Of a stretch of 45,353 nucleotides of DNA, positions 33,954 through 43,605 are shown in pieces; position 1 is the first letter of the stretch, and every line of letters begins with the position of its first letter. Made by a program: the position numbers and the translations under genes. The notes under the pieces were generated by a model, which did no database searches, was not told the DNA's origin, and was given only the letters and a program-made list of their open reading frames with translations. Source of the DNA: JBBSVE01 sp038233815 (GTDB lineage Bacteria; Pseudomonadota; Alphaproteobacteria; Rhodobacterales; Rhodobacteraceae); assembly GCA_038233815.1 (NCBI GenBank), contig JBBSVE010000004.1, positions 1 to 45,353 of the forward strand, read 5' to 3'.

Positions 33954-36323
33954 CTAGCCTGCGGACACCTGCTTGATCGCCTTCTCCAGCCCCTTGTCAC
34001 CGAACGGCTTTTCCAGCCGCGCGGCGATATGCTTTTCACCGCCCTCCGGCATTTCGGCATAGCCGCTGGCGAGGATGATCGGCATCTCCGGCCGCGTCTG
34101 ATGCACAATCTGCGCCAGTTGCACGCCGGTCATCTTCGGCATCGCATGATCGGTGATGATGAGGTCGATGTCGGGACGATCCTCGAGGATCTTCAGCGCA
34201 TCGGGACCGGAGTAGGACTCGAGCACCTCGTGGCCCAGATCCTCCAGCAGACCCACCGTCCCCATCAGCACCAAAACGTCGTCGTCCACGGCGAGGATCA
34301 CGAGCCTTTCCTTCCGGACCTCGGCGGGCGGTGGTGCGGCTTCGACGGGCAGCCCGGGCCGGTCGTCGCCGGCATAGGCGGGAAGGATGATCTCCGCCTC
34401 CGTGCCCTTGCCGGGTGCGGAGGTCAGCCGCAGCGTGCCGCCGGACTGGGTGGCGAAGCCGTAGACCATCGGCAGGCCGAGCCCGGTACCCTTGCCCACG
34501 CCCTTGGTGGTGAAGAACGGCTCCATCGACTGGGCGAGGGTTGCGGCATCCATGCCGATACCCTCGTCCCGCACGGTGATGCGTACGTAAGGCTCGGGCG
34601 ACAGGCCAAGTGCGGTGCCGTCCGCCACGCCGGAGGTTGTGACGGTGATGGTGCCCGACCCGTCGAGCGCATCCCGCGCGTTGACGCAGAGGTTGAGGAT
34701 CGCCATCTCCAGCTGGATCGGATCGACATTGGCCCGTGCGAGGCCCTCGCCCGGCTCGAGGCGCAGGTCGATGGCGGCGCCAAGCGTGCGGGCCATCATC
34801 TCTCGCATCCCGTCCAGCAGCGCGCCCACGTCGACCGCGGATGTTGTCAGATCCTGACGCCGGGCGAAGGCCAGCATCCGTTGCGTGAGACTCGCCCCGC
34901 GTTCCGTCGCGCGCACGGCATTGGCGATGTATTTGACCGACCGCCCGTCGCCCTCCGGCAACCGACGCTCCAGCAGTTCGAGGCTGGACCGGATCGCCAT
35001 GAGGAGGTTGTTGAAATCATGCGCGATACCGCCGGTGAGCTGGCCGATCGTCTCCAGCTTGCGGGCCTGACCGAGCGCTGATTCCGCCTTGTCGCGAGCC
35101 GCCTCCGCGCGCTTTCGTCCGGTCACATCGGTGATCGCCACGATGATGCGGTCGAGTGCCGGATCCTCGTTCCGAACCAGCCGGGCCGAGAACAGCACGT
35201 CCGCCCGCTCGCCGGACTTCTTTTTCATCACATAGGGCACGTCCTCGAGCATCCCGGTCGTGGCAAGCTGGTGGCGGTCCCGCGCCGGATCCTCGCGCCG
35301 CCCCTCGAGATCGATGAACTCGATGGAGCGTCGTCCCAGCACCTCCTCCCGCGAGGCATAGCCCATGAATTGGAGCCACCGGTCACTGACATCGATCAGG
35401 CGCAGGTCGGCGTCGAGCGACTGGAGCGCTACCGGTGCCTTGGAAAAGAGATCGTCGAGGGCTGCTGTCCGTTCCGTCACTTCCGCCTCCAATCGCTCGC
35501 TGTAGGCCTCAAGGGCCGCGCGGGCTTCGGTCTGTTCGTGGATGTCTGTGCAGGTTCCATACCACCGCTCGATCCGACCTTCGGTGTCGCGAACCGCCTG
35601 CGCGCGCCCCAGCATCCAGCGGTAGTCGCCCGACACATGGCGCAGCCGGTATTCGATCTGGTAGGACGACCCGAACCGCAGGGCCTGCTGCCAGACCTCG
35701 TGCGTCCTGATCTGGTCCTCGGGATGGAAAAGCCCAGTCCAGCCCGCGCCGTCGGTGGAGCCGTGGGGGACACCGGTGAAGGCATACCAGCGGTCGTTGA
35801 AATAGTCGTGAAACCCGTCCGGCCGGGTCGACCAGATCATCTGGTCCACGGAATTGGTGATTGCGTGGAACTTCTGCTCCGACCGGCGCAACTCCTCCTC
35901 GCGCCGATGGAGGAGGAGGATGCGGTCGCGCGCATCGAACTGCCGGGTTCGGGCCCGCAGCGCCACGCGCACCGCCCGTTGCAGGGCGGCAGGCTCGACA
36001 GGCCTGCGCAGCTCTGTTGCACCTTCAACGCTCTCTGGACCCTCCCGGTCCGCTGCGGTCAGGATGATGAAGGGGAGATCCGACCAAGCGGGCTGGTTCG
36101 CGACGAATTCCGCCAGCGGGGCAATGGTCGCATCGCCCAAGGCCTCCGCCGCCACGATTACCGCGCCGATATCGTCGTCCAGCGCGATGCAAAGGTCGTG
36201 CATCGTCGGTGCCACGATAAGCGTCGCGTCTTCGGGTGCCAACATGGCGCGGAAGGCGTCCAGTTCAGCCGGATCGGGGCAATGGATCAAAATGCGGTGC
36301 GTGAGAGCGGCGCCGTCAGTCAT
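33954..36323 (-). CDS. Hybrid sensor histidine kinase (pseudo-receiver, 2 PAS, HisKA, HATPase, receiver)
   Basis: 789 aa, soluble, no TM segment. Residues about 8-125 resemble a receiver but have AAE where the phosphoacceptor Asp belongs. Two PAS domains follow (about 150-270, including FNDRWYAFTG and WYGTCTDIHEQ; about 290-415). The H-box reads GGIAHDFNNLLMAI, then the ATPase N-box NLCVNARDAL, DEGIGM and GKGTGLGLPMVYGFA. The C-terminal receiver has the acidic pocket in VDDDVLVLMG, the phosphoacceptor in DLIITDHAMPKMTG, and the Lys in LEKPFG. It senses a cytoplasmic signal and may pass phosphate to an unlinked partner. I chose ATG 36323 (GGAG 6 bp upstream); GTG at 36341 is possible. It lies about 190 bp after an EcfG-type promoter. 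Confidence 0.9.
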   Translation of the reverse strand: MTDGAALTHRILIHCPDPAELDAFRAMLAPEDATLIVAPTMHDLCIALDDDIGAVIVAAEALGDATIAPLAEFVANQPAWSDLPFIILTAADREGPESVEGATELRRPVEPAALQRAVRVALRARTRQFDARDRILLLHRREEELRRSEQKFHAITNSVDQMIWSTRPDGFHDYFNDRWYAFTGVPHGSTDGAGWTGLFHPEDQIRTHEVWQQALRFGSSYQIEYRLRHVSGDYRWMLGRAQAVRDTEGRIERWYGTCTDIHEQTEARAALEAYSERLEAEVTERTAALDDLFSKAPVALQSLDADLRLIDVSDRWLQFMGYASREEVLGRRSIEFIDLEGRREDPARDRHQLATTGMLEDVPYVMKKKSGERADVLFSARLVRNEDPALDRIIVAITDVTGRKRAEAARDKAESALGQARKLETIGQLTGGIAHDFNNLLMAIRSSLELLERRLPEGDGRSVKYIANAVRATERGASLTQRMLAFARRQDLTTSAVDVGALLDGMREMMARTLGAAIDLRLEPGEGLARANVDPIQLEMAILNLCVNARDALDGSGTITVTTSGVADGTALGLSPEPYVRITVRDEGIGMDAATLAQSMEPFFTTKGVGKGTGLGLPMVYGFATQSGGTLRLTSAPGKGTEAEIILPAYAGDDRPGLPVEAAPPPAEVRKERLVILAVDDDVLVLMGTVGLLEDLGHEVLESYSGPDALKILEDRPDIDLIITDHAMPKMTGVQLAQIVHQTRPEMPIILASGYAEMPEGGEKHIAARLEKPFGDKGLEKAIKQVSAG

Positions 36324-36510
36324 GCCTGTCTCCGCCGACACCTGTTCCCCGCGGGACGAGCGCTTCTGGGAAATCCGACCGGGATCGGCTCATGTTGGCT
36401 TGCGCCGCCCAGACGCCAGGTTTGGGGAAGGAAACGGAAAAAACACTTCGACTGCGACACCGTTCATGGAGCTTGCCTACGTCCCACACATCGAGGGGAA
36501 GGCGGTTTGT

Positions 36511-36536
36511 AACGTCCGAAACGCGGCTTGCGTTCC
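36511..36536 (-). promoter_or_regulatory. EcfG-type promoter for the hybrid kinase
   Basis: Minus strand: GGAAC (36536-36532), 17-bp spacer, CGTT (36514-36511), exact consensus. The leader to the ATG at 36323 would be about 180 nt, longer than at the other sites. The rest of 36324-36585 holds nothing else I can support. Confidence 0.6.
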
Positions 36537-36585
36537 AGCGGTGGCGGTGAAAAGGCCGACAACCCCCAGGAAAGACGGACCCGTT

Positions 36586-39018
36586 TCACGCGATGTCAAT
36601 GGCCAGAGGACATCCGTCCCGCTTCGGATACTGTGGCCAGAACGTCCCCGGTGCGACCGGCCCTCCGCCCGGATCGAAGCGCAAGGTTACACATGTGCCG
36701 CCTTCGTGTCGTGTCAGCATCCCCTGGGCCTTGTCGATGGTGCACCCGGCCCCGGCGAAGAACGCGGGCATCCGGCGACGCAGGAGAAGCAGCGCCACCG
36801 TCAGCCGCGCCTTCGCACCTGATGCGTCGTCGCGGTCCGTCAGCGCCTCCATCCGCGCGAGGTCGGCGGGGCGGCGGTTGTCGGGATCGGTCAGCGCCAG
36901 ATCGAGGCCCATTCCCGCGCCATAGACATCCGGCACGCCGGGCAGCAGCAGCGCGATCGCGGTCTGGACCAGCGACAGACCGGTCCCGCGCGCGATCAGG
37001 GCCGCCAGCGCCTCGGGCGGGTCGGCGCACCAGGCCCCGACCAGCGCACGGGCGAGATCGGTGACCGTCGCTTCCGCATCCTCGTCGGGATGCGCCCAGA
37101 TGGTGATCTGGCGCGCCTCGCGCAGCGCCTTGGTCATGTGATCGGCGAGCCGGTCCGCGAGATCCCGGTCCTCCGGGTCCCAGATCGCCAGCGCGCTTTG
37201 CGCCAGATACCAGCGCCGGTTGCGGCTTACCCTTGAGGCCCCCGGCACCTCCGACAGCGAGGCGCAGAGGCTGGCGAACGCCTCCGGCAGATGGCTGATC
37301 GCGACCAGCCGCATCCGCGCGTCGCCGCTGCGCTTGGTGTCATGCGAGGCAGTCAGCGTCAGCGACATTGGCCGGCGGGCGGAGAGCCAGTCTTCAAGCT
37401 CCTCCGCCCCGATGGTCGGTGCATCGGGGTCTGCTCCGACCTCGTTCGCTGCGAGATAGGGGTTCCAGCGGAAAGCAGCGCAATCCTCGTGCGCTTTGGC
37501 CAGAAGCGCGCCGGTGACCTGCTGGAACCGGACGCGGAACGCCCGCGCCTCCGGCGTTGTGGCGTCGGTGACGAGTGCGGCAAGATCGGACAGGAGAGCG
37601 CCCGCCTCCGCCGGTTGTCCCGTGCCGTCCCCGAACAGCCGCCCGCTCAACCCGCCGGGCACATCTTCGGGCGCAGGCGCAGCATCGAACATTGGTTCGG
37701 TCTGGCGTGATTGGGTGCCGGGCGGGGCGGCCTCGTCCCGGTCCGACTTCCGGATCGAGCGGCGCAGCGCGCGCATCGCCGTTCCGGTGGACAGGAGGCG
37801 CTCCGCGGTGGCGCAGGTCTCCGTCATCACACTGCGATCCTCCTCCCGCACAGTATCATCCGAGACATAGGTGCGGTAGCGCGGGAACGCGATCAGCAGC
37901 GCCAGCACCGCCTCGCGCAGCGCGTCGTCGAAGGGGAGGTTCAGCGCGGCCTGCGCCAGCTCCACCGTCTGGTGAAACTCCGCCGGCAGATCCTGGCCGA
38001 TGACATCCCCTTTGGCGCGCAGCACGGCATCGTGGAAGCTGCCCTCGATCCCTGTCGCCTCGCGCCACTGCGCGAGAAGGGCCGCATGGCCGTCCGCGTC
38101 GGTCAGCAGCCGCGCGATGGTGCGCGCCGCCTCGTAGCCCGTGGTGCCAGCGACGGGCCAGTCCGGCAACGCCTCGGTCCCGGTCAGGATCTTCTCGATC
38201 CAGACCGGGATGTCCCCGACGCGGGAGCGGAGCCGGATGAGGTAGCCCTCCGGGTCCGCCAGCCCGTCGACGTGATCGACGCGGAGGCCCGCAACAAGGC
38301 CCCGGTCCACCAGATCGAAGACGCGCGCCTGCATGGCATCGAACACCTGCGGATCCTCCACCCGCATCCCGATCAGGCCGGTAACGTTGAAGAACCGCCG
38401 GTGCGTGATGCTGCGCCGCTCCCGCTCCCAGTAGGTCAGCCGCCAGGACTGCGCATCGTGGAGCGCACGCAGGGCATCGGTTGAAAGCGCGTCGGTTCCG
38501 CCGGGCGGCGCCCGCAGCGGGATCGCCAGATCGTCCGCCGTGAAGACCGGCCGGCCGTCCTCCATCCCGGTGCCGAGCCGGCCCTCGGCCAGCATTTCCT
38601 CGAACGGCGCCTCGAGGAACGGCAGGATGAGGCGCTGCGACCAGTCCACGTCGAAATGACGGGCATAGCGGCTCTCCTCCCCGTGACGCAGGACGTCGCG
38701 CAGCCACGGATTGTCGAGCGAGAAGGCGAGATGGTTTGGCACGATATCCAGAAGGATGCCGATACCCTGCGCCCGCGCCGCCTCTGACAAAGCGACGAAC
38801 CCCGCCTCGCCGCCCAGAACGGGGTCGATTTCGGTCGGGTCGGCGACGTCGTAGCCGTGGGTCGAGCCCGCGCAGGCGGTGAAGATCGGGGCTAGGTAGA
38901 GGTGGCTGAAGCCGGAGCGCGCGAGCCACGGCAGAAACCGCGCGGCGGCGGCGAAATCGACGCCCTCGCGGAGCTGCATCCGGTAGGTGGCGGTGAACGG
39001 ACCCTCCACCCGCGTCAC
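36586..39018 (-). CDS. treY: Malto-oligosyltrehalose synthase TreY
   Basis: 810 aa. Isomerises the reducing-end linkage of maltodextrins to alpha-1,1, yielding maltooligosyl trehalose. GH13 features: TYRMQLREGVDF near the N-terminus, YLAPIFTACAGSTHGYDVADP, DIVPNHLAF, nucleophile Asp in GLRVDHVDGL, acid Glu in VWIEKIL, and SHDTKRSGDARMR. The C-terminal region ends LDLALTDPDNRRP. GTG start at 39018 overlaps the treZ stop (GTGA), giving coupled translation with TreZ. Confidence 0.94.
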   Translation of the reverse strand: MTRVEGPFTATYRMQLREGVDFAAAARFLPWLARSGFSHLYLAPIFTACAGSTHGYDVADPTEIDPVLGGEAGFVALSEAARAQGIGILLDIVPNHLAFSLDNPWLRDVLRHGEESRYARHFDVDWSQRLILPFLEAPFEEMLAEGRLGTGMEDGRPVFTADDLAIPLRAPPGGTDALSTDALRALHDAQSWRLTYWERERRSITHRRFFNVTGLIGMRVEDPQVFDAMQARVFDLVDRGLVAGLRVDHVDGLADPEGYLIRLRSRVGDIPVWIEKILTGTEALPDWPVAGTTGYEAARTIARLLTDADGHAALLAQWREATGIEGSFHDAVLRAKGDVIGQDLPAEFHQTVELAQAALNLPFDDALREAVLALLIAFPRYRTYVSDDTVREEDRSVMTETCATAERLLSTGTAMRALRRSIRKSDRDEAAPPGTQSRQTEPMFDAAPAPEDVPGGLSGRLFGDGTGQPAEAGALLSDLAALVTDATTPEARAFRVRFQQVTGALLAKAHEDCAAFRWNPYLAANEVGADPDAPTIGAEELEDWLSARRPMSLTLTASHDTKRSGDARMRLVAISHLPEAFASLCASLSEVPGASRVSRNRRWYLAQSALAIWDPEDRDLADRLADHMTKALREARQITIWAHPDEDAEATVTDLARALVGAWCADPPEALAALIARGTGLSLVQTAIALLLPGVPDVYGAGMGLDLALTDPDNRRPADLARMEALTDRDDASGAKARLTVALLLLRRRMPAFFAGAGCTIDKAQGMLTRHEGGTCVTLRFDPGGGPVAPGTFWPQYPKRDGCPLAIDIA

Positions 39019-40727
39019 GGTGCGAGGGTCCGGGTGATGAACCCGAACGCCGCCCGGTCATCGCCGAGTGCGAGCGCGCCGCCGGTATCGGGCCAGCGGT
39101 GATCCGGGTCCGGCCGCGTGCCCAGATGCAGCCGGGTCTCGATCGTGCCGTCCGTGAAATGCCAGAGCGCGTGCAGCGACGCGGGCCCCGTCGCGCGCAC
39201 GTCCGCCGCGCGGGACCGACCGGAGCGCAGGAGCGGCGTCACACGCTCCGCCCGCCAGCGCGTCAAGCGCGCGGTCAGGGCGCGCCAGTCTTGCGCATCG
39301 GGGGCCGGATCGGCATAGGGCCGCGACATCGCCATCGTATCGGGCGCCAGCGGGTCGGGGAAGGGCAGCTCCCGCCCGCTCCATTCCTTCAGCGAGGCGG
39401 CCCGTCCGCGCCTCAACGCCTCGGCGAAAACGCCATCGAAATCGGCGAACCAGCAGAACGGTCGGCGGCTGCCTTCCTCCTCGCCCATGAACAGCATTGG
39501 GATGGCGGGCGAGGTCAGCAGGAGCGCATGGGCGACCCGGGCGGCCTCAATGGGGGCGAGCGTGGTCAGCCGCTCCCCCGCCGCGCGGTTGCCGATATGA
39601 TCGTGGGACTGGTTGTAGTTCACGAACGCCATGGGCGGCAGCATGGCGGCGGACTGCCCCCCCTCCGCCCGGCGGTCGAGATGGCCTTCGGCCAGCGCGG
39701 TCATCAGCTTGGGCAGCGTCTCGGTCGCATAGAATGTGTAGTAGCCCGTCGTCTCCCCGGTCAGCAGGATGTGGGCGGGATTATGGTAGTCGTCGTTCCA
39801 CGTGGCCTCCAGCGCGCCGCTCTCGCGCTGGCGCGTGTCGGGCCGCGTATCCTCCGCGATCAGCGCGATGGCGCGGCCGGGGGCTGCGGCGCGGGCGCGG
39901 GCGGAAAGCTCGGTCACGATATCGGGCGACGACGCATCGTGCATCTCGTGGACCGCATCGAGGCGAAGGCCGTCGAGCCCGAACTCGGCCACCCACATTT
40001 CCGCGTTTGCGATCATGAACTCCCGCACTGGGCGGCGGGAAAAGTCGATGGCGGCCCCCCACGGGGTATGGACGTTCGGGTCGAAGAAGGACGGACACAG
40101 CCGCTCGATGGCATGCGATCCGGGGCCGAAATGGTTGTAGACCACGTCAAGCATCACCGCGATCCCGGCCGCATGCGCCGCCGCCACGAGGCCCGCGAAA
40201 TCGTCCGGCGTGCCGTACGCCGGATGCGGCGCATAGGGCAGGAGCGTATCATAGCCCCAGCCCCGCGCACCGCCGAACTGGGCGATGGGCATGATCTCCA
40301 GCATGGTGATGCCAAGCGCGGCGATCTCCGGCATCCGCGCGGCCGCCGCCGCGAATGTGCCTGCGTCGGTGAAGGTGCCGATGTGGATTTCCAGCAGCAC
40401 AGCCGCGGGCCAGTCGGGGGCGGCGAACGGCCGCGCCTTGCGGGGCAGGGTGAGCAGGCTCGGCCGGTTCACGTCGCCCGACTGTTGCCGCGAGGCGGGA
40501 TCGGGGAAGCTCTGACCCTCCAGCCGGTAGGTGTAGGCGTCGCCCGCCTGTGCCCTCACCCGCGCGCGGTGTGTGCCGGAGGGGTCGCGGACCATCGCCA
40601 CGGCCTCGGCGCCCAGCATCAGCCCCAGCGACTCGTGGTCGGGCGCCCAGAGCGCGAAATGCCAGAAAGTTGAATCGTCCGGGTCCGGGCAGGCGCCCCA
40701 GAAGGGGCGGTCGGGGCGTGGCTGCAT
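39015..40727 (-). CDS. treZ: Malto-oligosyltrehalose trehalohydrolase TreZ
   Basis: 570 aa. Releases trehalose from the product of TreY. An N-terminal carbohydrate-binding region (FWHFALWAPDHESLGLML) precedes the GH13 barrel: EIHIGTFTDAGTF, GWGYDTLLPYAPHPAYGTPDD, VVYNHFGPG, nucleophile Asp in GLDGLRLDAVHEM, acid Glu in IAEDTR, NQSHDHIGNR. ATG at 40727 (MQPRPDRPFWG) fits the domain; the frame extends to 40871 without homology. With treY it makes the stress protectant trehalose from glycogen-like glucans; no treX or glg genes are in the window. Divergent from dps; I find no EcfG consensus facing this gene. Confidence 0.93.
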   Translation of the reverse strand: MQPRPDRPFWGACPDPDDSTFWHFALWAPDHESLGLMLGAEAVAMVRDPSGTHRARVRAQAGDAYTYRLEGQSFPDPASRQQSGDVNRPSLLTLPRKARPFAAPDWPAAVLLEIHIGTFTDAGTFAAAAARMPEIAALGITMLEIMPIAQFGGARGWGYDTLLPYAPHPAYGTPDDFAGLVAAAHAAGIAVMLDVVYNHFGPGSHAIERLCPSFFDPNVHTPWGAAIDFSRRPVREFMIANAEMWVAEFGLDGLRLDAVHEMHDASSPDIVTELSARARAAAPGRAIALIAEDTRPDTRQRESGALEATWNDDYHNPAHILLTGETTGYYTFYATETLPKLMTALAEGHLDRRAEGGQSAAMLPPMAFVNYNQSHDHIGNRAAGERLTTLAPIEAARVAHALLLTSPAIPMLFMGEEEGSRRPFCWFADFDGVFAEALRRGRAASLKEWSGRELPFPDPLAPDTMAMSRPYADPAPDAQDWRALTARLTRWRAERVTPLLRSGRSRAADVRATGPASLHALWHFTDGTIETRLHLGTRPDPDHRWPDTGGALALGDDRAAFGFITRTLAP

Positions 40728-40812
40728 GGAGCGGTCGATCCTCAAGGGGCAAGGGCAGGTGGGCGGGGTCTGCCCGCAATTAGTCTCCCGGCGCGCGCAC
40801 GTCCAGCCCGGG

Positions 40813-40838
40813 GGAACGGAGCGCGCCGCGCCGTCGTT
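40813..40838 (+). promoter_or_regulatory. EcfG-type promoter for dps
   Basis: Plus strand: GGAAC (40813-40817), 17-bp spacer, CGTT (40835-40838), exact consensus, 31 bp before the ATG at 40870. Dps is a typical member of general-stress regulons, which supports the assignment. Confidence 0.78.
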
Positions 40839-40869
40839 ATAGGGACAAATGCAGCCAGAGGAGAGATCC

Positions 40870-41343
40870 ATGCCAGAACATTTCGTCGCCGAACTGAATC
40901 AGGAGACCCGGACCCGGATGGTCGACCTGCTGAACGCCAACCTCGCCAACGCCATCGCGCTGCGGCTGGCGGTGAAGCAGACGCACTGGAACATCAAGGG
41001 ACGAGGATTTATCGGCGTGCACGAGCTTCTGGACGAGGTGTCCGCACGGGTCGGCGCGGGCGCGGACCTGATAGCAGAACGGGCGGTGATCCTCGGCGGG
41101 TTTGCCAAGGGCACGCTGGAGGTCGTCTCCACCGCCGCCACGATGGATGCCTATCCGGTGGAGGAAAGCGACATCTCCAAGCATATCGACGCGCTGAAGC
41201 AACGTTTCATGTTTGTGGGTGGCGAGGTTCGCAAAGCCATCGACGAGGCTGATGAAGCGGGTGATCAGGACACGGCGGATCTGTTCACGGAAGTGAGCCG
41301 CGCGCTGGACAAGGATGCGTGGTTCATCGGCGCGAATATCTGA
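40870..41343 (+). CDS. dps: Dps-family DNA-binding ferritin-like protein
   Basis: 157 aa. Forms a dodecamer that binds DNA and oxidises and stores iron with peroxide, protecting DNA in stress or stationary phase. The family core KQTHWNIKGRGFIGVHELLDEV carries the ferroxidase residues (His39, His51, Asp55/Glu56, with Asp66/Glu70 nearby), and the C-terminus ends DKDAWFIGANI. No Lys-rich N-terminal tail. ATG at 40870 follows GAGGAGAG; a start at 40849 would add seven residues without support. A 17-bp hairpin terminates it. Confidence 0.95.
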   Translation: MPEHFVAELNQETRTRMVDLLNANLANAIALRLAVKQTHWNIKGRGFIGVHELLDEVSARVGAGADLIAERAVILGGFAKGTLEVVSTAATMDAYPVEESDISKHIDALKQRFMFVGGEVRKAIDEADEAGDQDTADLFTEVSRALDKDAWFIGANI

Positions 41344-41356
41344 CGCGGCGCTGTTC

Positions 41357-41394
41357 GCGACACGGGGCGGAGCGCAGGCTCCGCCCCGTGTCGC
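41357..41394. terminator. Strong bidirectional terminator hairpin between dps and the aldehyde oxidoreductase operon
   Basis: A perfect 17-bp inverted repeat (41357-41373 and 41378-41394) with loop gcag, placed between the convergent stops of dps (41343) and the molybdenum subunit (41410). It is GC-rich with no clear U-tract. Confidence 0.75.
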
Positions 41395-41409
41395 GTGCGC
41401 GCAGCCGTC

Positions 41410-43605
41410 TCAGACGTCGGGCAGACCCGGAAGGATCCGGTCCAGCGTCGCGGGCAGGTCGCGCACCCGGACGCCACTCGCGTCAAAGATCGCATTCAGG
41501 ATCGCCGCACCTGCGCCGCAGATGCCAAGCTCCCCAATGCCCTTGGCCTGAATTGGGCTCGCCCACGGGTCGCGTTCTTCGAGCAGGTTGACGGTAAGCT
41601 GCGGCACGTCGGCATTCACCGGGATATGATACTCGGCAAGGTTGTGGTTGACGATGTGGCCGTCGCGCAGGTCGTGGACCAACTCCTCGGTCAGCGCCAT
41701 GCCGATACCGAAGGTCATTCCGCCCAAGCATTGGGACCGCGCGGTTTTCTTGTTCAGGATGCGTCCGGCGGCGAAGCTGCCGTGCATCCGGCGCACGCGC
41801 ACTTCGCCGGTGACGCGGTTCACCCCGACCTCGGCGAAAAACGCGCCATAGGTCGCCTGTTTCACGGCCTTCGCCGTCTTGCCGGGCTCGATCTCGCCCT
41901 CCGCCGTGATCGGCTCGCCAGCGAGGATCTCCGGCAAGGCCTTGCGGGTGTTCCCGGCGATGGCATGGCCATCTTTCAGGGTCAGGTCGGCCTCGCTCAC
42001 GCCCAAGGTCGTCGCAAGCGTCTCGCGAATTGCCTCACAAGCGAGAAATACGGAACTTCCCGAGGAGGCCGCACCGACTGACCCACCCGAGCCGGAGGCT
42101 TTGGGAAAGCTGCTGTCGCCCAGCCGCGCTTCAACCCGGTCAGGGGACAAGCCCAGCATCTCCGCCGCAATCTGGGTCAGGATGGCGTAGCTGCCGGTGC
42201 CGATGTCGGTCATGTCGGTCTCGATCACCGCGGACCCGTCGGGGTTGAGCGTGACGCGGGCGGCGGACTGCATGATCATGTTGACCCGTGCGGCAGACGA
42301 CATGCCGCAACCCAGAAGCCACTCGCCGTCTGTCGCCGTATGGGGTTTCGGCCGGTCCGCCCAGCCGAACGCCTTCGCACCGTCATCAAGCGCGGCTTCG
42401 AGCATATGGGAGGAGAACGGCGTGTCCTTCGTCGGCACGGTTTCGGGGATGTTGCGGCGGCGCAGCTCCACCGGGTCGATCCCGGCGGCGGTGGCCAGTT
42501 CGTCCATCGCCACCTCCAGCATGGTGACGCCCACCGCCTCCCCCGGTGCGCGGACGGAACCGGCGCAGGTCCGGTTCACGCGCGCGATGTTGTGGCCGAT
42601 GACGCGATTCTCGCCCCGGTAGAGAAACGGCGTCGCCTGCGTGACGGGTTCGGAAAACTCTTCGTCCGGCAGGTTCGACACCAGCACCTCGTGCCCGATC
42701 CCGGTCAGGCGGCCGTCCTGCCCCGCAGCAAGCCGGATGCGCTGCTCCGTCTCGGACCGCCGCATCGTCGCCTCGAAAACCTGCGGGCGCGACAGAGCGA
42801 CAGCCACGGGTGCACCGAGTTCCCGAGCCGCGAGCGCCGCCGCGACCGTTTCGGGGGAGATACCGAGCTTGGACCCGAAACCGCCACCGATAAAGGGAGA
42901 GAGGAGATGGACCTTGGATTCCGCGACCCCCAGGGAGTCCGCAAGCTCTTTCACGTTAAAGCGCAGCATCTGGCAGGACGCGTGCACCGTCACCGCACCG
43001 TCAGTCCACTGCGCAATCGCCGCATGCGGTTCCATAGCCGCAGAATTATGGCCGGGCGTGCTGTAGGTCCGGTCGACAGCGAAAGCCGCAGATGCCATCG
43101 CCGCATCGAGATCGCCTACCTCCGACTGCTTCTTGGCCGGCGTCTCGGGCTTTACGCGGTCGGGATCGGTTTCGGCGTCCCCGGCGCTGATCTTCAGGAG
43201 GATCGTCTGCGCGCCATGGCGGGCCTGTTCGAATGTTTCGGCAACGACCAGTGCGACGGGCTGCCCGAAATAATAGATGTCCGCGCTGCCCTGCACCGGG
43301 GCCTTGCCCGCCGTGCCCTGCGCCGGGTTGCGCAGGAAGCGCTTGCCGTGGAACACACCGCGCACACCGGGAAGCGCCTTCACCTCCGTCGCCCCAAGAT
43401 CGTCGAGGGTCCCGCGCGCGGTGGTCGCCCGGACGAGCACACCGTAAAGCACCCCTGCGGGCTGACCGTCATGGGCATAGGTCGCGGTGCCGGTGACCTT
43501 CTTCGGCCCGTCAGGCCGGTCCATCGGCGTGCCGACGATGCCCTGCACCATCGCGTCCAGCCGGTTGCGGCGGTCGGGCTCGTCCATCTTCATGTGGGCT
43601 GTCAT
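41410..43605 (-). CDS. paoC: Aldehyde/xanthine oxidoreductase, molybdenum-binding subunit (PaoC type)
   Basis: 731 aa, very close in length to E. coli PaoC. Xanthine-oxidase-family large subunit: KKVTGTATYAHDGQPAGVLYG, FIGGGFGSKLG (cofactor loop), CAGSVRAPGEAVG, TDIGTGSYAILTQIAAE, and the catalytic Glu in KGIGELGICGAGAAI. With the FAD and 2Fe-2S subunits it oxidises aldehydes to carboxylic acids. This family uses the mono-dinucleotide cofactor rather than the bis-MGD of FDH, so it would need MocA, not seen here. ATG at 43605 overlaps the upstream stop (ATGA). Confidence 0.88.
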   Translation of the reverse strand: MTAHMKMDEPDRRNRLDAMVQGIVGTPMDRPDGPKKVTGTATYAHDGQPAGVLYGVLVRATTARGTLDDLGATEVKALPGVRGVFHGKRFLRNPAQGTAGKAPVQGSADIYYFGQPVALVVAETFEQARHGAQTILLKISAGDAETDPDRVKPETPAKKQSEVGDLDAAMASAAFAVDRTYSTPGHNSAAMEPHAAIAQWTDGAVTVHASCQMLRFNVKELADSLGVAESKVHLLSPFIGGGFGSKLGISPETVAAALAARELGAPVAVALSRPQVFEATMRRSETEQRIRLAAGQDGRLTGIGHEVLVSNLPDEEFSEPVTQATPFLYRGENRVIGHNIARVNRTCAGSVRAPGEAVGVTMLEVAMDELATAAGIDPVELRRRNIPETVPTKDTPFSSHMLEAALDDGAKAFGWADRPKPHTATDGEWLLGCGMSSAARVNMIMQSAARVTLNPDGSAVIETDMTDIGTGSYAILTQIAAEMLGLSPDRVEARLGDSSFPKASGSGGSVGAASSGSSVFLACEAIRETLATTLGVSEADLTLKDGHAIAGNTRKALPEILAGEPITAEGEIEPGKTAKAVKQATYGAFFAEVGVNRVTGEVRVRRMHGSFAAGRILNKKTARSQCLGGMTFGIGMALTEELVHDLRDGHIVNHNLAEYHIPVNADVPQLTVNLLEERDPWASPIQAKGIGELGICGAGAAILNAIFDASGVRVRDLPATLDRILPGLPDV

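Noticed and set aside
36390..36467. A 25-codon minus-strand frame in the leader of the hybrid kinase
   Set aside because: No ribosome site, no hydrophobic or conserved pattern; probably chance.
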